Positions 19,403-28,133 of a DNA stretch of 64,000 nt are shown here, in pieces (the stretch's first letter is position 1; each line of letters opens with the position of its first letter). A model generated the notes under the pieces. The model was not told the DNA's origin. It saw only the letters and a list, made by a program, of their open reading frames with translations, and searched no databases. Location: NCBI RefSeq assembly GCF_014650555.1, contig NZ_BMVE01000002.1, positions 62,001 through 126,000 on the forward strand, given 5' to 3'. Made by a program: the position numbers and the translations under genes. Source of the DNA: Streptomyces goshikiensis (GTDB taxonomy: Bacteria; Actinomycetota; Actinomycetes; Streptomycetales; Streptomycetaceae).

Positions 19403-20956
19403 TCAGGCGGCCGGACCCGCCTTCGCGGCGACCCCGCCCAGGGCGTCCAGGTCGCTCTTGCGCACCCGGATCATCAGCACGGCGGTGGCCAGGGCGAGGC
19501 CCGCCATGGCGACGGCCGCGATGAACGCGGTGGAGATGCCCTGGGTCAGCACGTGGTCGCCCCAGGGGTCGGGCAGCCGCCCGGTCTCCTTGAACGCGGC
19601 CAGCTGACCCGGGTCGGCCCGGGCCATGAACGCGGGCACCTGCCGCTCGGCGTCGTGGCGCGAGGCCGAGCCGAAGACGGTGACCAGGATGGACAGCCCC
19701 AGCGAACCACCGACCTGCTGGCTGGCGTTGAGCAGCCCCGAGGCCGCGCCCGCCTCCTGCGGCGCCACGCCCGAGACGGCGGTCAGGGTGAGGGTCACGA
19801 AGTTGAGGCCCATGCCGAAGCCGAACAGCAGCATCGGGCCGAGCACCCCGGACAGGTAGGAACTGCCGGTGGTGATGAAGGTCAGCCAGGTCAGCCCGGC
19901 GCCGGTGAGGGCGGCTCCGGTGACCATGAACGGCTTGGGCCCGAAGCGCGGCAGGAAGCGCTGCGAGAGCCCGGCCGCCGTGATGATCGCGGCGGTCACG
20001 GGGAGGAAGCCGAGTCCGGACCGGATCGGGGAGAAACCCAGCACGTTCTGTATGAACTGGACGATGAAGAAGAACATGCCGAACATCGCGGCCGCGAGCC
20101 CCAGCATGATCAGGTAGGTGCCGGCCCGATTGCGGTCGGCGAACATCCGCAGCGGAATGATCGGTTCCTGGGCCTTGGCCTCGACGGCGACGAACAGGCC
20201 GAGCAGGACGAGGGCCGCGGCGAAGGAACCGATGGTGAGGGGGTCGCGCCAGCCGTCTTCGGAGGCGCGGATGAAGCCGTAGACGAGCGAGGCCATGCCG
20301 CCGGTGGAGGTGAGAGCTCCGGCGATGTCGAAGTGGCCGGGGTGACGTTCGGACTCGCTGATGTAGAGGGGGGCGAGGACCGCGATCAGTACGCCGATCG
20401 GCACGTTGACGAAGAGGACCCAGCGCCAGTCGAGCCACTCGGTCAGCATCCCGCCCGTCAGTAGTCCGATCGCGCCGCCGCCCGCGGAGACCGCGGCGAA
20501 CACCCCGAAGGCCCGGTTCCGCTCGGGCCCTTCGGCGAAGGTGGTGGTGATCAGGGCCAGTGAGGTCGGCGAGGCGATGGCCCCGCCGACGCCCTGGAGG
20601 GCGCGGGCCGCGAGCAGCTGCCAGGGCTCCTGGGCGAAGCCGCCGAGGAGGGAGGCCAGGGTGAAGAGCAGGATGCCGGTCATGAAGACGCGGCGCCGGC
20701 CCAGGATGTCGCCGGCGCGGCCGCCCAGCAGCAGCAGACCGCCGAAGGTCAGGGTGTACGCGCTCAGCACCCAGGACAGGTCGGTGGTGGAGAAGGAGAG
20801 GGCGGTCTGGATGCGCGGGAGTGCGATGTTCACGATCGTCGCGTCGAGGACGACCATCAGCTGGCACGCGGCGATGACGAGGAGTGCCATTCCGGAGCGG
20901 CCCTCGCGGAGGGCCGCGCCGGGTATCGGGGACGTGGCGAGTTGCGAGCTTGTCAC
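19403..20956 (-). CDS. MFS multidrug-type transporter, DHA2 (EmrB/QacA) family
   Basis: 517 aa from a GTG at 20956 preceded by GGGGGATCCTCA. A 14-helix proton-driven drug exporter. Diagnostic DHA2 features are VVLDATIVNIALPRIQ in the first helix, the motif GGRAGDILGRRRVF in the first cytoplasmic loop, and GGAIGLLTGGMLTEWLDWRW in helix 5. The C-terminal part includes two further helices after GLNASQQ-type motif C sequences. It is divergent from a TetR regulator, with two palindromic operators in between, a textbook repressor-controlled efflux arrangement. The substrate is unknown. Confidence 0.92.
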   Translation of the reverse strand: MTSSQLATSPIPGAALREGRSGMALLVIAACQLMVVLDATIVNIALPRIQTALSFSTTDLSWVLSAYTLTFGGLLLLGGRAGDILGRRRVFMTGILLFTLASLLGGFAQEPWQLLAARALQGVGGAIASPTSLALITTTFAEGPERNRAFGVFAAVSAGGGAIGLLTGGMLTEWLDWRWVLFVNVPIGVLIAVLAPLYISESERHPGHFDIAGALTSTGGMASLVYGFIRASEDGWRDPLTIGSFAAALVLLGLFVAVEAKAQEPIIPLRMFADRNRAGTYLIMLGLAAAMFGMFFFIVQFIQNVLGFSPIRSGLGFLPVTAAIITAAGLSQRFLPRFGPKPFMVTGAALTGAGLTWLTFITTGSSYLSGVLGPMLLFGFGMGLNFVTLTLTAVSGVAPQEAGAASGLLNASQQVGGSLGLSILVTVFGSASRHDAERQVPAFMARADPGQLAAFKETGRLPDPWGDHVLTQGISTAFIAAVAMAGLALATAVLMIRVRKSDLDALGGVAAKAGPAA

Positions 20957-20979
20957 TGAGGATCCCCCCAAAGTGAAAT

Positions 20980-20999
20980 AGTGAACGCATCCGTTCACT
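20980..20999. promoter_or_regulatory. TetR operator candidate 1
   Basis: AGTGAACG and CGTTCACT form 8-bp arms around CATC, 24 nt upstream of the MFS start. The core GTGAACGC/CGTTCAC is shared with the second palindrome. Confidence 0.75.
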
Positions 21000-21018
21000 G
21001 AAGGACCAAAGTAGGAGC

Positions 21019-21052
21019 CAGCCTTAGTGAACGCAAGCGTTCACTAAGGCTG
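21019..21052. promoter_or_regulatory. TetR operator candidate 2, perfect 34-bp palindrome
   Basis: Arm CAGCCTTAGTGAACGC (21019-21034) is mirrored exactly at 21037-21052 around AA. It contains the same GTGAACG...CGTTCAC core as operator 1; centres are 46 bp apart. It lies 44 nt before the TetR ATG. Confidence 0.8.
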
Positions 21053-21096
21053 AAAACGCGTGCGGGGGACGCACGTGCGGGTCGGAGGTGTGGGTG

Positions 21097-21711
21097 ATGG
21101 TGGATTCGCGCTCGTCGGTGGCGTCGCCGGAGGTGTCACCGGGGCGCAGACGGGGCCCCGAACTCGAACGGGCGATTCTCGACGCCGCTTTGGAGCAGCT
21201 GGGCACGGTCGGCTGGAACGCGCTCACCATGGAGGGCGTCGCGGCCGGCGCGCAGACCGGCAAGGCGGCGCTCTACCGGCGCTGGGGCTCGAAGGCGGAC
21301 CTCGTGGCCGAGGTGCTGCGCACCCGGCTGCCCCCGATCGGTGAGATCCCCGATTCCGGATCGATCCGCGAGGAGCTCCGGGAGCTGTGTGTGCGGATGC
21401 GCGGCGCCATGGACACCCGGGCCGGTCAGGCCCTGCGTGCGGTTCTTCACGAATGCGACCACACGGATGCGGACCGGTTCCGCGAGGTCATCCGGGACGG
21501 GTTGCACAAGCCCGCTCACCGTCTGATCGAAGAGCTCATCCGGCGCGGAATCAGGCGGGGCGATGTCCGGCCGGATGCGGACAGTCCGCTGGTCTCCGAC
21601 GTCATTCCGGCGATGCTGATGTATCGCATGAAAATGTGCGGCAGTGAATGGCGGGACGCGGAGATCGCTGAATTGATCGATCACGTGATGGTGCCGCTGC
21701 TCCGCGTCTGA
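21097..21711 (+). CDS. TetR/AcrR-family repressor of the divergent MFS pump
   Basis: 204 aa. ATG at 21097 is preferred over the upstream GTG 21088 because GGAGG ends about 8 nt before it. An N-terminal TetR helix-turn-helix (about 15-65: RAILDAALEQLGTVGWNALT, GKAALYRRWGSKADLV) is followed by a ligand-binding helical domain. The C-terminal domain (about 85-200) resembles the TetR_C_33 class, as far as I can judge. It most likely binds the two GTGAACG palindromes and so controls itself and the exporter. Confidence 0.9.
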   Translation: MVDSRSSVASPEVSPGRRRGPELERAILDAALEQLGTVGWNALTMEGVAAGAQTGKAALYRRWGSKADLVAEVLRTRLPPIGEIPDSGSIREELRELCVRMRGAMDTRAGQALRAVLHECDHTDADRFREVIRDGLHKPAHRLIEELIRRGIRRGDVRPDADSPLVSDVIPAMLMYRMKMCGSEWRDAEIAELIDHVMVPLLRV

Positions 21712-21804
21712 CCCGGCCCCGGGATGTGGGCGCCGATCCGCTCGCGGGCTTGCCCGGGGCCGGGGTGTGCAGGCGGCGCGCGGCGGCGTAACCTTGCTGG
21801 CGCC

Positions 21805-22515
21805 ATGCCGTACGAAGCACCCACCCACACCGTCGAACGCTCCCTCCGTGCAACCACCGGCGCCAAGGTCATCGCCGGGGTCGACGAAGTCGGACGAGGG
21901 GCCTGGGCCGGTCCCGTCACCGTGTGCGCGGCGATCACCGGTCTGCGCCGGCCGCCCGCAGGACTCACCGACTCCAAACTGCTCACCCCGAAGCGGCGTG
22001 ATGCGCTCCTCGACGTCCTGGAGGACTGGGTCACGGCGCACGCCCTGGGGCACGCCTCCCCGGAGGAGATCGACGAGCTGGGCATGACGGCCGCCCTGCG
22101 CCTCGCGGCGGTGCGCGCCCTGGAGGCGCTTCCGGTGCGGCCCGACGCGGTGATCCTCGACGGCAAGCACGACTACCTCGGGGGATCCTGGCGGGTCCGC
22201 ACGGTGATCAAGGGCGACCAGTCCTGCGTCGCCGTCGCCGCCGCCTCGGTGATCGCCAAGGTCCGGCGCGACCGGATGATGGCGGACATAGGCGAACAGG
22301 GCGGCGGGATCGAGGACTTCGCGTTCGCCGCCAATGCCGGATACCCCTCGCCCGTGCACCGGGCCGCTCTGGAGCAACTGGGGCCCACCCCGTACCACCG
22401 GCTCTCGTGGTCGTACCTCGACGCGCTGCCGCAATGGCGGCACTTGAAGAAGGTGCGGCGCAGCGAGGAAGCGATGGAGCTGGAAAACGGAGGCCAACTC
22501 GGCTTCGATTTCTGA
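21805..22515 (+). CDS. rnhB: Ribonuclease HII
   Basis: 236 aa. Cuts RNA in RNA-DNA hybrids and single ribonucleotides in DNA using two metal ions. Catalytic acidic residues are Asp27 and Glu28 ([14 protein letters not shown]), Asp118 ([10 protein letters not shown]) and Asp155 (KVRRDRMM). Length and motif order are standard. The ATG at 21805 has no Shine-Dalgarno sequence, and TAACCT lies 10 nt upstream, so a short-leader transcript is likely. A short hairpin at 22534-22556 follows the gene. Confidence 0.95.
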   Translation: MPYEAPTHTVERSLRATTGAKVIAGVDEVGRGAWAGPVTVCAAITGLRRPPAGLTDSKLLTPKRRDALLDVLEDWVTAHALGHASPEEIDELGMTAALRLAAVRALEALPVRPDAVILDGKHDYLGGSWRVRTVIKGDQSCVAVAAASVIAKVRRDRMMADIGEQGGGIEDFAFAANAGYPSPVHRAALEQLGPTPYHRLSWSYLDALPQWRHLKKVRRSEEAMELENGGQLGFDF

Positions 22516-22533
22516 TCGCACGCACGTGCCACC

Positions 22534-22571
22534 CACCGGTACGTTTCGTACCGGTGTTTGATAGACATCAA
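22534..22571. promoter_or_regulatory. Two adjacent inverted repeats between rnhB and the next gene
   Basis: CACCGGTACG (22534-22543) pairs perfectly with 22547-22556 around TTT. Next to it TTGAT (22558-22562) mirrors ATCAA (22567-22571). The first may be an rnhB terminator; the second lies 3 nt before the next ATG and could be an operator. Confidence 0.45.
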
Positions 22572-22574
22572 CTC

Positions 22575-23219
22575 ATGCCTCTCACCCCCGCCATCGAGGA
22601 GCCTCAGATTCACGAGAGTGCCCAGGGTCCCCGCGTCACGCCGGCCGCGAGCCGCACCGCGCAGACCCCCCGCCCCGTACCTGGTCCGCGTCCCGCCGCC
22701 GTACCCCGGCCCGGACGCCCCGGTCCCGCCCGGCCCGCCCCGCCCGCGCAGCGCGCGCCGCAGGCCGCCGCCCCCGGACCCGTTCCCGCAGCTCCCGCTG
22801 CCCCCACCACTCCGTCCGTCTCGGCGTCGGTGCCGCAGGTCCAGCTGATCCCTGCCTCCGCTGAGGGCGCGCTGGACGCGGCCGAGGAGGCCGTTGACCT
22901 GCTGCTCGACACCGGGCGCGCGCCCGGCGACATCCTGGTTCTGACCACCGGCGACCCGCACCCGTGGGCCGCGCACGAGCTGTCCTTCGGCGAGGAGTCC
23001 TACTGGGCTCAGCACGACGCCCGGGACGACGTCTTCTACGCGGACGCGGCGCAGGTCCAGCGTGCCGCCGGCCGTCCCGTCGTGGTGTTCGCGGCCAACG
23101 GCGGACCGCTCGATGCCGCTGCCGGCGCTCTGCCGGTCGCGCTCGCGCGGGCCGGTGCGCTCCTGATCGTGTGCGGCGACGCGCAGCAGATCAACTCCGT
23201 GCTGGGCGCGGGCGTCTGA
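22575..23219 (+). CDS. Conserved hypothetical protein, possible helicase C-terminal-like domain
   Basis: 214 aa from ATG 22575. I do not recognise it firmly. Residues 10-90 are Pro/Ala-rich and likely disordered. Residues 95-214 form a compact alpha/beta region (VQLIPASAEGALDAAEEAV, GDILVLTTGDPHPWAAHE, RPVVVFAANGGP). These strands weakly resemble the C-terminal domain of UvrD-like helicases, but no Walker motif is present. It is next to rnhB and upstream of recQ, a repair-gene neighbourhood, but nothing in the protein shows a repair function. Confidence 0.6.
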   Translation: MPLTPAIEEPQIHESAQGPRVTPAASRTAQTPRPVPGPRPAAVPRPGRPGPARPAPPAQRAPQAAAPGPVPAAPAAPTTPSVSASVPQVQLIPASAEGALDAAEEAVDLLLDTGRAPGDILVLTTGDPHPWAAHELSFGEESYWAQHDARDDVFYADAAQVQRAAGRPVVVFAANGGPLDAAAGALPVALARAGALLIVCGDAQQINSVLGAGV

Positions 23220-23504
23220 CGCCCCGTGTCCCGGCGCGGGCGAGGGGCGGGGCGGGCCAGGTGCCGGCCCCGCTGAAGTCCGAGGCCTGACCCGCCGTAC
23301 GCCCGGTTCCGGGTGTGCGGCTGTTCGGCCTGCCCGCGGTGACGTGTCCGTACGCCCGTCCGCGCAAGCCCGCGTGCCCGGGACTGTGCCGGTGCGGGAC
23401 TGCCGGCGCGCGGCCGCGGCCGTACGGGGCCTGCGCCGCGGTCTGCCGACGGCCCGGCGCGCTGTCGCTCGGCTGTCGATGAGCGGCGTGCTGCCGTCAG
23501 GTGC
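23220..23504. other. Intergenic stretch with no visible gene
   Basis: 285 bp between convergent genes. GC-rich, no start codon with a plausible ribosome binding site and no convincing long hairpin. Confidence 0.5.
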
Positions 23505-24134
23505 TCAGCGCGCGGCGGTCCGGCGCAGGGCCTCGGTCGCGCTGCCGCCGGTGCGCAGGGTCAGGGGCGCGAGGTCGGTCGTGATGTCACCGAGGCGCTC
23601 GGGCCGCGAGTCCGAACTGGGCCGTCTGCCGCCCCGGCCTTCGCCGAGCACCTGCCAGCCGCCGCGGGTCAGCGTGATGTACGCGCCGCAGCGCAGCCCG
23701 TGCAGGGTGCAGGCGTCGCGCAGCCCCCACATCCAGGCCCCGTCCTCCTCGGTCCACCGCTCGTCGCCCTCGCGGCAGTAGAGCAGCACCGCCGTCCGCA
23801 CCGGGGTCCGGCGCCGCAGGTCGTGCGGGATCACCCGGCGCAGCCGGGACAGCAGCGCGTTGCGGTACTCCCAGCCGTCGGCCGAGGCGGAGCGCTGGAC
23901 GAACGAGGCGCTCGCCACGAGCTGTTCCTCGGGGTCGAGGACGGCGATGACCGCCGTGGACGGCACCGGGCTGTGGCGGGAATGCAGCCCGCTGACGACC
24001 TCACGCGGATTGCGCAGCAGCGGTACCCCCGCCGCGGTCCACTCGGCGGGTTCGAGCAGACGGCCGTGGCGGCTGGAGCCACCGGTGGCCGTGATCAGGG
24101 ACGTGGTCGAGGGCGGGGCGAATCCGAAGGTCAC
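23505..24134 (-). CDS. Conserved hypothetical protein
   Basis: 209 aa from a GTG at 24134 with GGGAGGACC upstream, which makes translation credible. No membrane segment or signal peptide. The middle contains Trp-rich stretches (RWTEEDGAWMWGLRDACTLH) and LRCGAYITLTRGGW. I cannot assign a family; in streptomycetes comparable proteins are annotated only as hypothetical. It lies downstream of recQ on the same strand, 214 nt after it, so it might be read together with the helicase. Confidence 0.65.
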   Translation of the reverse strand: MTFGFAPPSTTSLITATGGSSRHGRLLEPAEWTAAGVPLLRNPREVVSGLHSRHSPVPSTAVIAVLDPEEQLVASASFVQRSASADGWEYRNALLSRLRRVIPHDLRRRTPVRTAVLLYCREGDERWTEEDGAWMWGLRDACTLHGLRCGAYITLTRGGWQVLGEGRGGRRPSSDSRPERLGDITTDLAPLTLRTGGSATEALRRTAAR

Positions 24135-24348
24135 GGTCCTCCCTTCGGGTACGCCCGTCGAACGGGCACGGCTGGGCAGAGGGCGCGCCGCGGCGCGGCC
24201 CTAAAGAGTGCCGTCGAGCCGAACGGGAGCTCTCCGATTCTCGCGTGGCCCGCGATGATGCGGCAACGAGCAATTGGCGCCGCCGACCGGAATTCGCCGG
24301 TATGCCTCTCATATCCTTGCCCCGTCACCCCCCGGATGACGCATGCGG

Positions 24349-26508
24349 CTACGGCTGGAGCGCGAGTACCAGGGGAAACACCTCCTTCGCGCCTGCCCGC
24401 CGCAGCAGTCGGGCGGCCACCGCGAGGGTCCAGCCGCTCTCCGCGCGGTCGTCCACGAGGAGCACCGGACCCGCCGCCCCGGCGAGTGCCTCCGCGAGCG
24501 CCGGGGGCACGGTCAGGGCCTGGTGGAGGCCTCGTACCCGCTGGGCGCTGTTGGATGAGGGCAGGCCGAACTCCGGAGCCTGATCCGTGTAGGCGATGGT
24601 GCCGAGCAACGGCATCCGCCCGACCTCCGCGATCCGCGCGGCGAGCGAGCCCACCAGCTGCGGCCGGCCGCGGGAGGGCAGGGCCACCACACCGACGGGA
24701 CGGGCGGGTGCGTCCGGGGCTCCGGAGGCCCAGCCGCCCGGACCGCGGGCCCAGTCCGCGAGGACGGCGACCACGGCCTGCGCGACGTCGTCCGGAATCG
24801 GCTGATCGGGCGCCTGCGGGGCGAGCATCGGGCGCAGCCGGTTGCCCCAGCCGATGTCGGACAGCCGGCCCAGCGCCCGGCCGGCCGAGGACTGTTCACC
24901 CGCCGGGATCCGCCCCTTGAGGTCCACGCCGACGGCGGCGAGTCCCGTCGGCCACATCTTGCGCGGCTCCAGCTCCACGCCGGGGCGGCCGAGTTCGCCG
25001 CGCGCGGTGTCCAGCGCGGTGCCGGAGACGGCCGCGGTGAACCGGGCGCCGGCGCAGTTGTCGCAGCGGCCGCAGGGCACGGCCTCCTCGTCGTCGAGCT
25101 GGCGGCGCAGGAACTCCATCCGGCAGCCGGTCGAGGCCGCGTAGTCGCGCATCGCCTGCTGTTCGGCGGCCCGCTGCCGGGCCACCCAGGCGTAACGCTC
25201 CGCGTCGTACACCCACGGCTCGCCCGTGGCGGTCCAGCCGCCCTTGACCCGGTGCACGGCGCCGTCCACGTCGAGGACCTTGAGCATGGTCTCCAGGCGG
25301 GTGCGCCGCAGGTCGACCAGGGGTTCCAGGGCGGGCAGCGACAGCGGCCGGCCCGCGGCCGCCAGGACGTCGAGGGTCCGCCGCACCTGCTGCTCCGGGG
25401 GGAAGGCCACCGAGGCGAAGTACTGCCAGATCGCCTCGTCCTCCCGGCCCGGGAGCAGCAGTACCTCCGCGTGCTCCACGCCGCGGCCGGCGCGGCCCAC
25501 CTGCTGGTAGTAGGCGATGGGGGAGGAGGGCGAGCCCAGGTGCACCACGAAGCCGAGGTCGGGCTTGTCGAAGCCCATGCCCAGGGCCGAGGTGGCCACC
25601 AGCGCCTTCACCCGGTTCGCCTGGAGGTCGTTCTCGGCCTGCTCGCGGTCGGCGTTCTCGGTCTTGCCGGTGTACGAGGACACCGTGTGCCCGCGGTGGC
25701 GGAGGTAGGCGGTGACCTCCTCGGCGGCGGCCACGGTCAGCGTGTAGATGATGCCGGAGCCGGGGAGCTCGCCCAGGTGGTCGGCGAGCCAGGCGAGGCG
25801 GTGCGCCGCGTCGGGCAGGGGGAGGACCGCCAGGCTCAGGCTCTCCCGGTCCAGCGGGCCGCGCAGCACCAGCGCGTCCGTCCCGGCGCCGGTACCGAGC
25901 TGCTCGGCGACATCGGCGGTCACCCGGGCGTTGGCCGTGGCGGTCGTCGCCAGCACCGGGACGCCCGGCGGGAGGTCGGCCAGCATCGTGCGCAGCCGCC
26001 GGTAGTCGGGGCGGAAGTCGTGCCCCCAGTCGGAGATGCAGTGGGCCTCATCCACCACGAGCAGGCCGGTGGCCGCGGAGAGCTTGGGCAGCACCTGGTC
26101 GCGGAAATCGGGGTTGTTCAGCCGCTCGGGACTCACGAGCAGGACGTCGACCTCGCCGGCGGCGACCTCGGCCTGGATGCCCTCCCACTCCTCGGGGTTG
26201 GCGGAGTTGATGGTGCGGGCGCGGATGCCGGCGCGCGCCGCCGCCTCGACCTGGTTGCGCATCAGAGCGAGCAGCGGGGAGACGATCACGGTGGGGCCCG
26301 CGCCGCTCGCCCGCAGCAGCGAGGTGGCGACGAAGTACACGGCAGACTTGCCCCAGCCCGTGCGCTGGACGACCAGCGCGCGGCGCTTGTCCGCGACGAG
26401 GGCTTCGATCGCCCGCCACTGGTCCTCGCGCAGCCGAGCGGTGCCCGTCGGATCGCCCACCAGACGGGCGAGTACGGAATCGGCTGAGGACCTCAGGTCT
26501 GCGTTCAT
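24349..26508 (-). CDS. recQ: RecQ-family DNA helicase with C-terminal phosphoribosyltransferase-like domain
   Basis: 719 aa; ATG at 26508 preferred over a TTG at 26520. 3'-5' DNA helicase of the RecQ family. Walker A is VVQRTGWGKS (about 47-55) with Trp in place of the usual Thr, as in other actinobacterial members; DEAH is at 153-156 (VVDEAHCISDWGHDFRP). The zinc-binding region shows CRMEFLRRQL and CGRCDNC (about 460-485). After residue 520 the sequence departs from RecQ and ends in GPVLLVDDRAESGWTLA near residue 685, the PRPP-binding pattern of a ComF-like phosphoribosyltransferase fold. It is divergent from a DUF4192 gene across DnaA-box-like repeats. Confidence 0.88.
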   Translation of the reverse strand: MNADLRSSADSVLARLVGDPTGTARLREDQWRAIEALVADKRRALVVQRTGWGKSAVYFVATSLLRASGAGPTVIVSPLLALMRNQVEAAARAGIRARTINSANPEEWEGIQAEVAAGEVDVLLVSPERLNNPDFRDQVLPKLSAATGLLVVDEAHCISDWGHDFRPDYRRLRTMLADLPPGVPVLATTATANARVTADVAEQLGTGAGTDALVLRGPLDRESLSLAVLPLPDAAHRLAWLADHLGELPGSGIIYTLTVAAAEEVTAYLRHRGHTVSSYTGKTENADREQAENDLQANRVKALVATSALGMGFDKPDLGFVVHLGSPSSPIAYYQQVGRAGRGVEHAEVLLLPGREDEAIWQYFASVAFPPEQQVRRTLDVLAAAGRPLSLPALEPLVDLRRTRLETMLKVLDVDGAVHRVKGGWTATGEPWVYDAERYAWVARQRAAEQQAMRDYAASTGCRMEFLRRQLDDEEAVPCGRCDNCAGARFTAAVSGTALDTARGELGRPGVELEPRKMWPTGLAAVGVDLKGRIPAGEQSSAGRALGRLSDIGWGNRLRPMLAPQAPDQPIPDDVAQAVVAVLADWARGPGGWASGAPDAPARPVGVVALPSRGRPQLVGSLAARIAEVGRMPLLGTIAYTDQAPEFGLPSSNSAQRVRGLHQALTVPPALAEALAGAAGPVLLVDDRAESGWTLAVAARLLRRAGAKEVFPLVLALQP

Positions 26509-26557
26509 GCCCCCATGCAACCTGATGGCTCCGACATCGCGCCAATGGCGCCCTGAA

Positions 26558-26594
26558 CCTGTGGATATTGAAAGTTGAATGAGTTATCCACAGG
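26558..26594. promoter_or_regulatory. Inverted pair of DnaA-box-like sequences in the recQ/DUF4192 divergent region
   Basis: TTATCCACA at 26584-26592 is a perfect E. coli-type DnaA box. Its mirror image (TGTGGATAT, 26560-26568) has one difference. Together they form a perfect 10-bp inverted repeat (CCTGTGGATA at 26558-26567 with 26585-26594), 27 bp centre to centre, between two divergent start codons. Confidence 0.65.
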
Positions 26595-26631
26595 GGTTTC
26601 CGGAACGGATCAGGCACGGGACCTTCGAGGC

Positions 26632-27912
26632 ATGACGAACGAGAACGAACCGCGCACCCCGTCCAGCCAGGCTCCCACCAGCCCCGCCGGATCCACCGCC
26701 GGACCGCAGATCACCCTGCGCACCCCGGCCGAACTCGCCGACGCGCTGCCGTACATGCTCGGCTTCCACCCGACCGACTCCCTCGTCATGGTCGCCGTGC
26801 ACGGCGAGGGCGGGCGCTTCGGCGGCCGGCTCCGCGTCGGCATCCCCACGACACCCGCCGAATGGGAGGACACCGCCCGCCAGGTCGCCGAGACCCTGGT
26901 CCGGGGCAGCGAGCGGCGCGGCGCCAAGCCCGACGGCATCGTCGTCTTCCTCTGCCAAGACCCCCGGAAGGGCGAGAGCGGGCAGCGCGTGATGACCCGG
27001 CTGCGGCCGCTCGCCCAGCGGGTCCGGCTGGCCTGCGGCGCGCTGGACGTGCCCGTGCTGGAGGCCCTGTGCCTCTCCGACGGCCGCTATTGGTCCTACA
27101 CCTGCCCCGAAGCGCACTGCTGCCCGGCCGAGGGGCATCCGCTCGTCGCGCCCGGCACCTCGGTCATGGCCGCCGCTGCCACCTTCGCAGGCCTGCAGGT
27201 CAGGGGCTCCCTCAGCGAGATCGAGGGCCGCCTGACCCCGCTGGGCGGGGCACTGGCCAAGGAGCAGGAGCCGGCCCTGGACCGGGCGGCCGCCGCCCTC
27301 GTCCCGAAGATCCTCGACGGGGCGACCCGGGAGGAGGTCGGCGCCGAGACCATCACCCTCGCCCAGACCCTGATGCGGCGCCTGGCCCTCGCCCCGCCCC
27401 CGGAGGGCGGGCCCGGCACCGACGCGTGGGACGACGCGCTGCTCGGCCACGACGAGGCCGCGTCCGTGATCCTCGGCCTCCAGGACCGCGAGATCCGCGA
27501 CATCGCCGCCGAGTGGATGGAGAACGAGGAGGCCGCTCCCGCCCTGCGCCTGTGGCGCGCCCTGGCCCGGCGCTGCGTCGGTGCCTACGGGGAGCACGCG
27601 GCGGCCCCGCTCACCCTCGCCGGCTGGGTCTGCTGGTCCACCGGCGACGAACCGACCGCCCGCATCGCCCTCGCGCTGGCCCTGCGCGCGGACGCCGACT
27701 ACCGCTTCGCCCAGCTGCTCCACCACGCCTGCAACGAGGGCATCGACCCCGAGGGGCTGCGGGAGTGCCTGCGCGCGGAGCGGCGGCGCAGGGAGCCCCG
27801 CCGCAAGCGCCAGGCGGCCACCACCCGCCCGCCGGGGCGCCGGGAGCGGCCGGCGCGCCTGGCCCGTCCGATCCTGCGCGACAAGCGCCGCACCTCGGGG
27901 AGCGACCGGTGA
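26632..27912 (+). CDS. DUF4192 domain protein
   Basis: 426 aa from ATG 26632 (CGAGGC upstream is a modest ribosome binding site). The actinobacterial DUF4192 signature near the N-terminus is clear: LRTPAELADALPYMLGFHPTDSLVMVA. The Cys/His cluster YTCPEAHCCPAEGHP (about 160-175) is also typical. The middle is helical, and the C-terminal 50 residues are very basic (Arg/Lys-rich, RRREPRRKRQ), suggesting nucleic-acid or acidic-surface contact. Function is unknown. It is divergent from recQ, with shared regulatory DNA. Confidence 0.88.
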   Translation: MTNENEPRTPSSQAPTSPAGSTAGPQITLRTPAELADALPYMLGFHPTDSLVMVAVHGEGGRFGGRLRVGIPTTPAEWEDTARQVAETLVRGSERRGAKPDGIVVFLCQDPRKGESGQRVMTRLRPLAQRVRLACGALDVPVLEALCLSDGRYWSYTCPEAHCCPAEGHPLVAPGTSVMAAAATFAGLQVRGSLSEIEGRLTPLGGALAKEQEPALDRAAAALVPKILDGATREEVGAETITLAQTLMRRLALAPPPEGGPGTDAWDDALLGHDEAASVILGLQDREIRDIAAEWMENEEAAPALRLWRALARRCVGAYGEHAAAPLTLAGWVCWSTGDEPTARIALALALRADADYRFAQLLHHACNEGIDPEGLRECLRAERRRREPRRKRQAATTRPPGRRERPARLARPILRDKRRTSGSDR

Positions 27913-28133
27913 GCCGGGGACAGGGCAGTCGCGCACGCCTGTTCCGGACCGCCGCGCACCGGCTCAGGACCGCCGCGGGCTGCGCCGTACGGCGCAGGCA
28001 TCACCCCCGACGCGCCCAGCCACCGCCGCGGCCCGTGACCCGGGCGGGGTCGGGGGCGTTCAGCTGGGGGGTGGTGGGGGACCGGCCGTGCCGCCGCCCC
28101 GCGAAACCGACCGGAGCGCAGACAAGGCGACCT

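Noticed and set aside
23344..23781. Plus-strand frame overlapping the hypothetical minus-strand gene
   Set aside because: Arg/Ser/Pro-rich, no ribosome binding site; the opposite strand has a good one.
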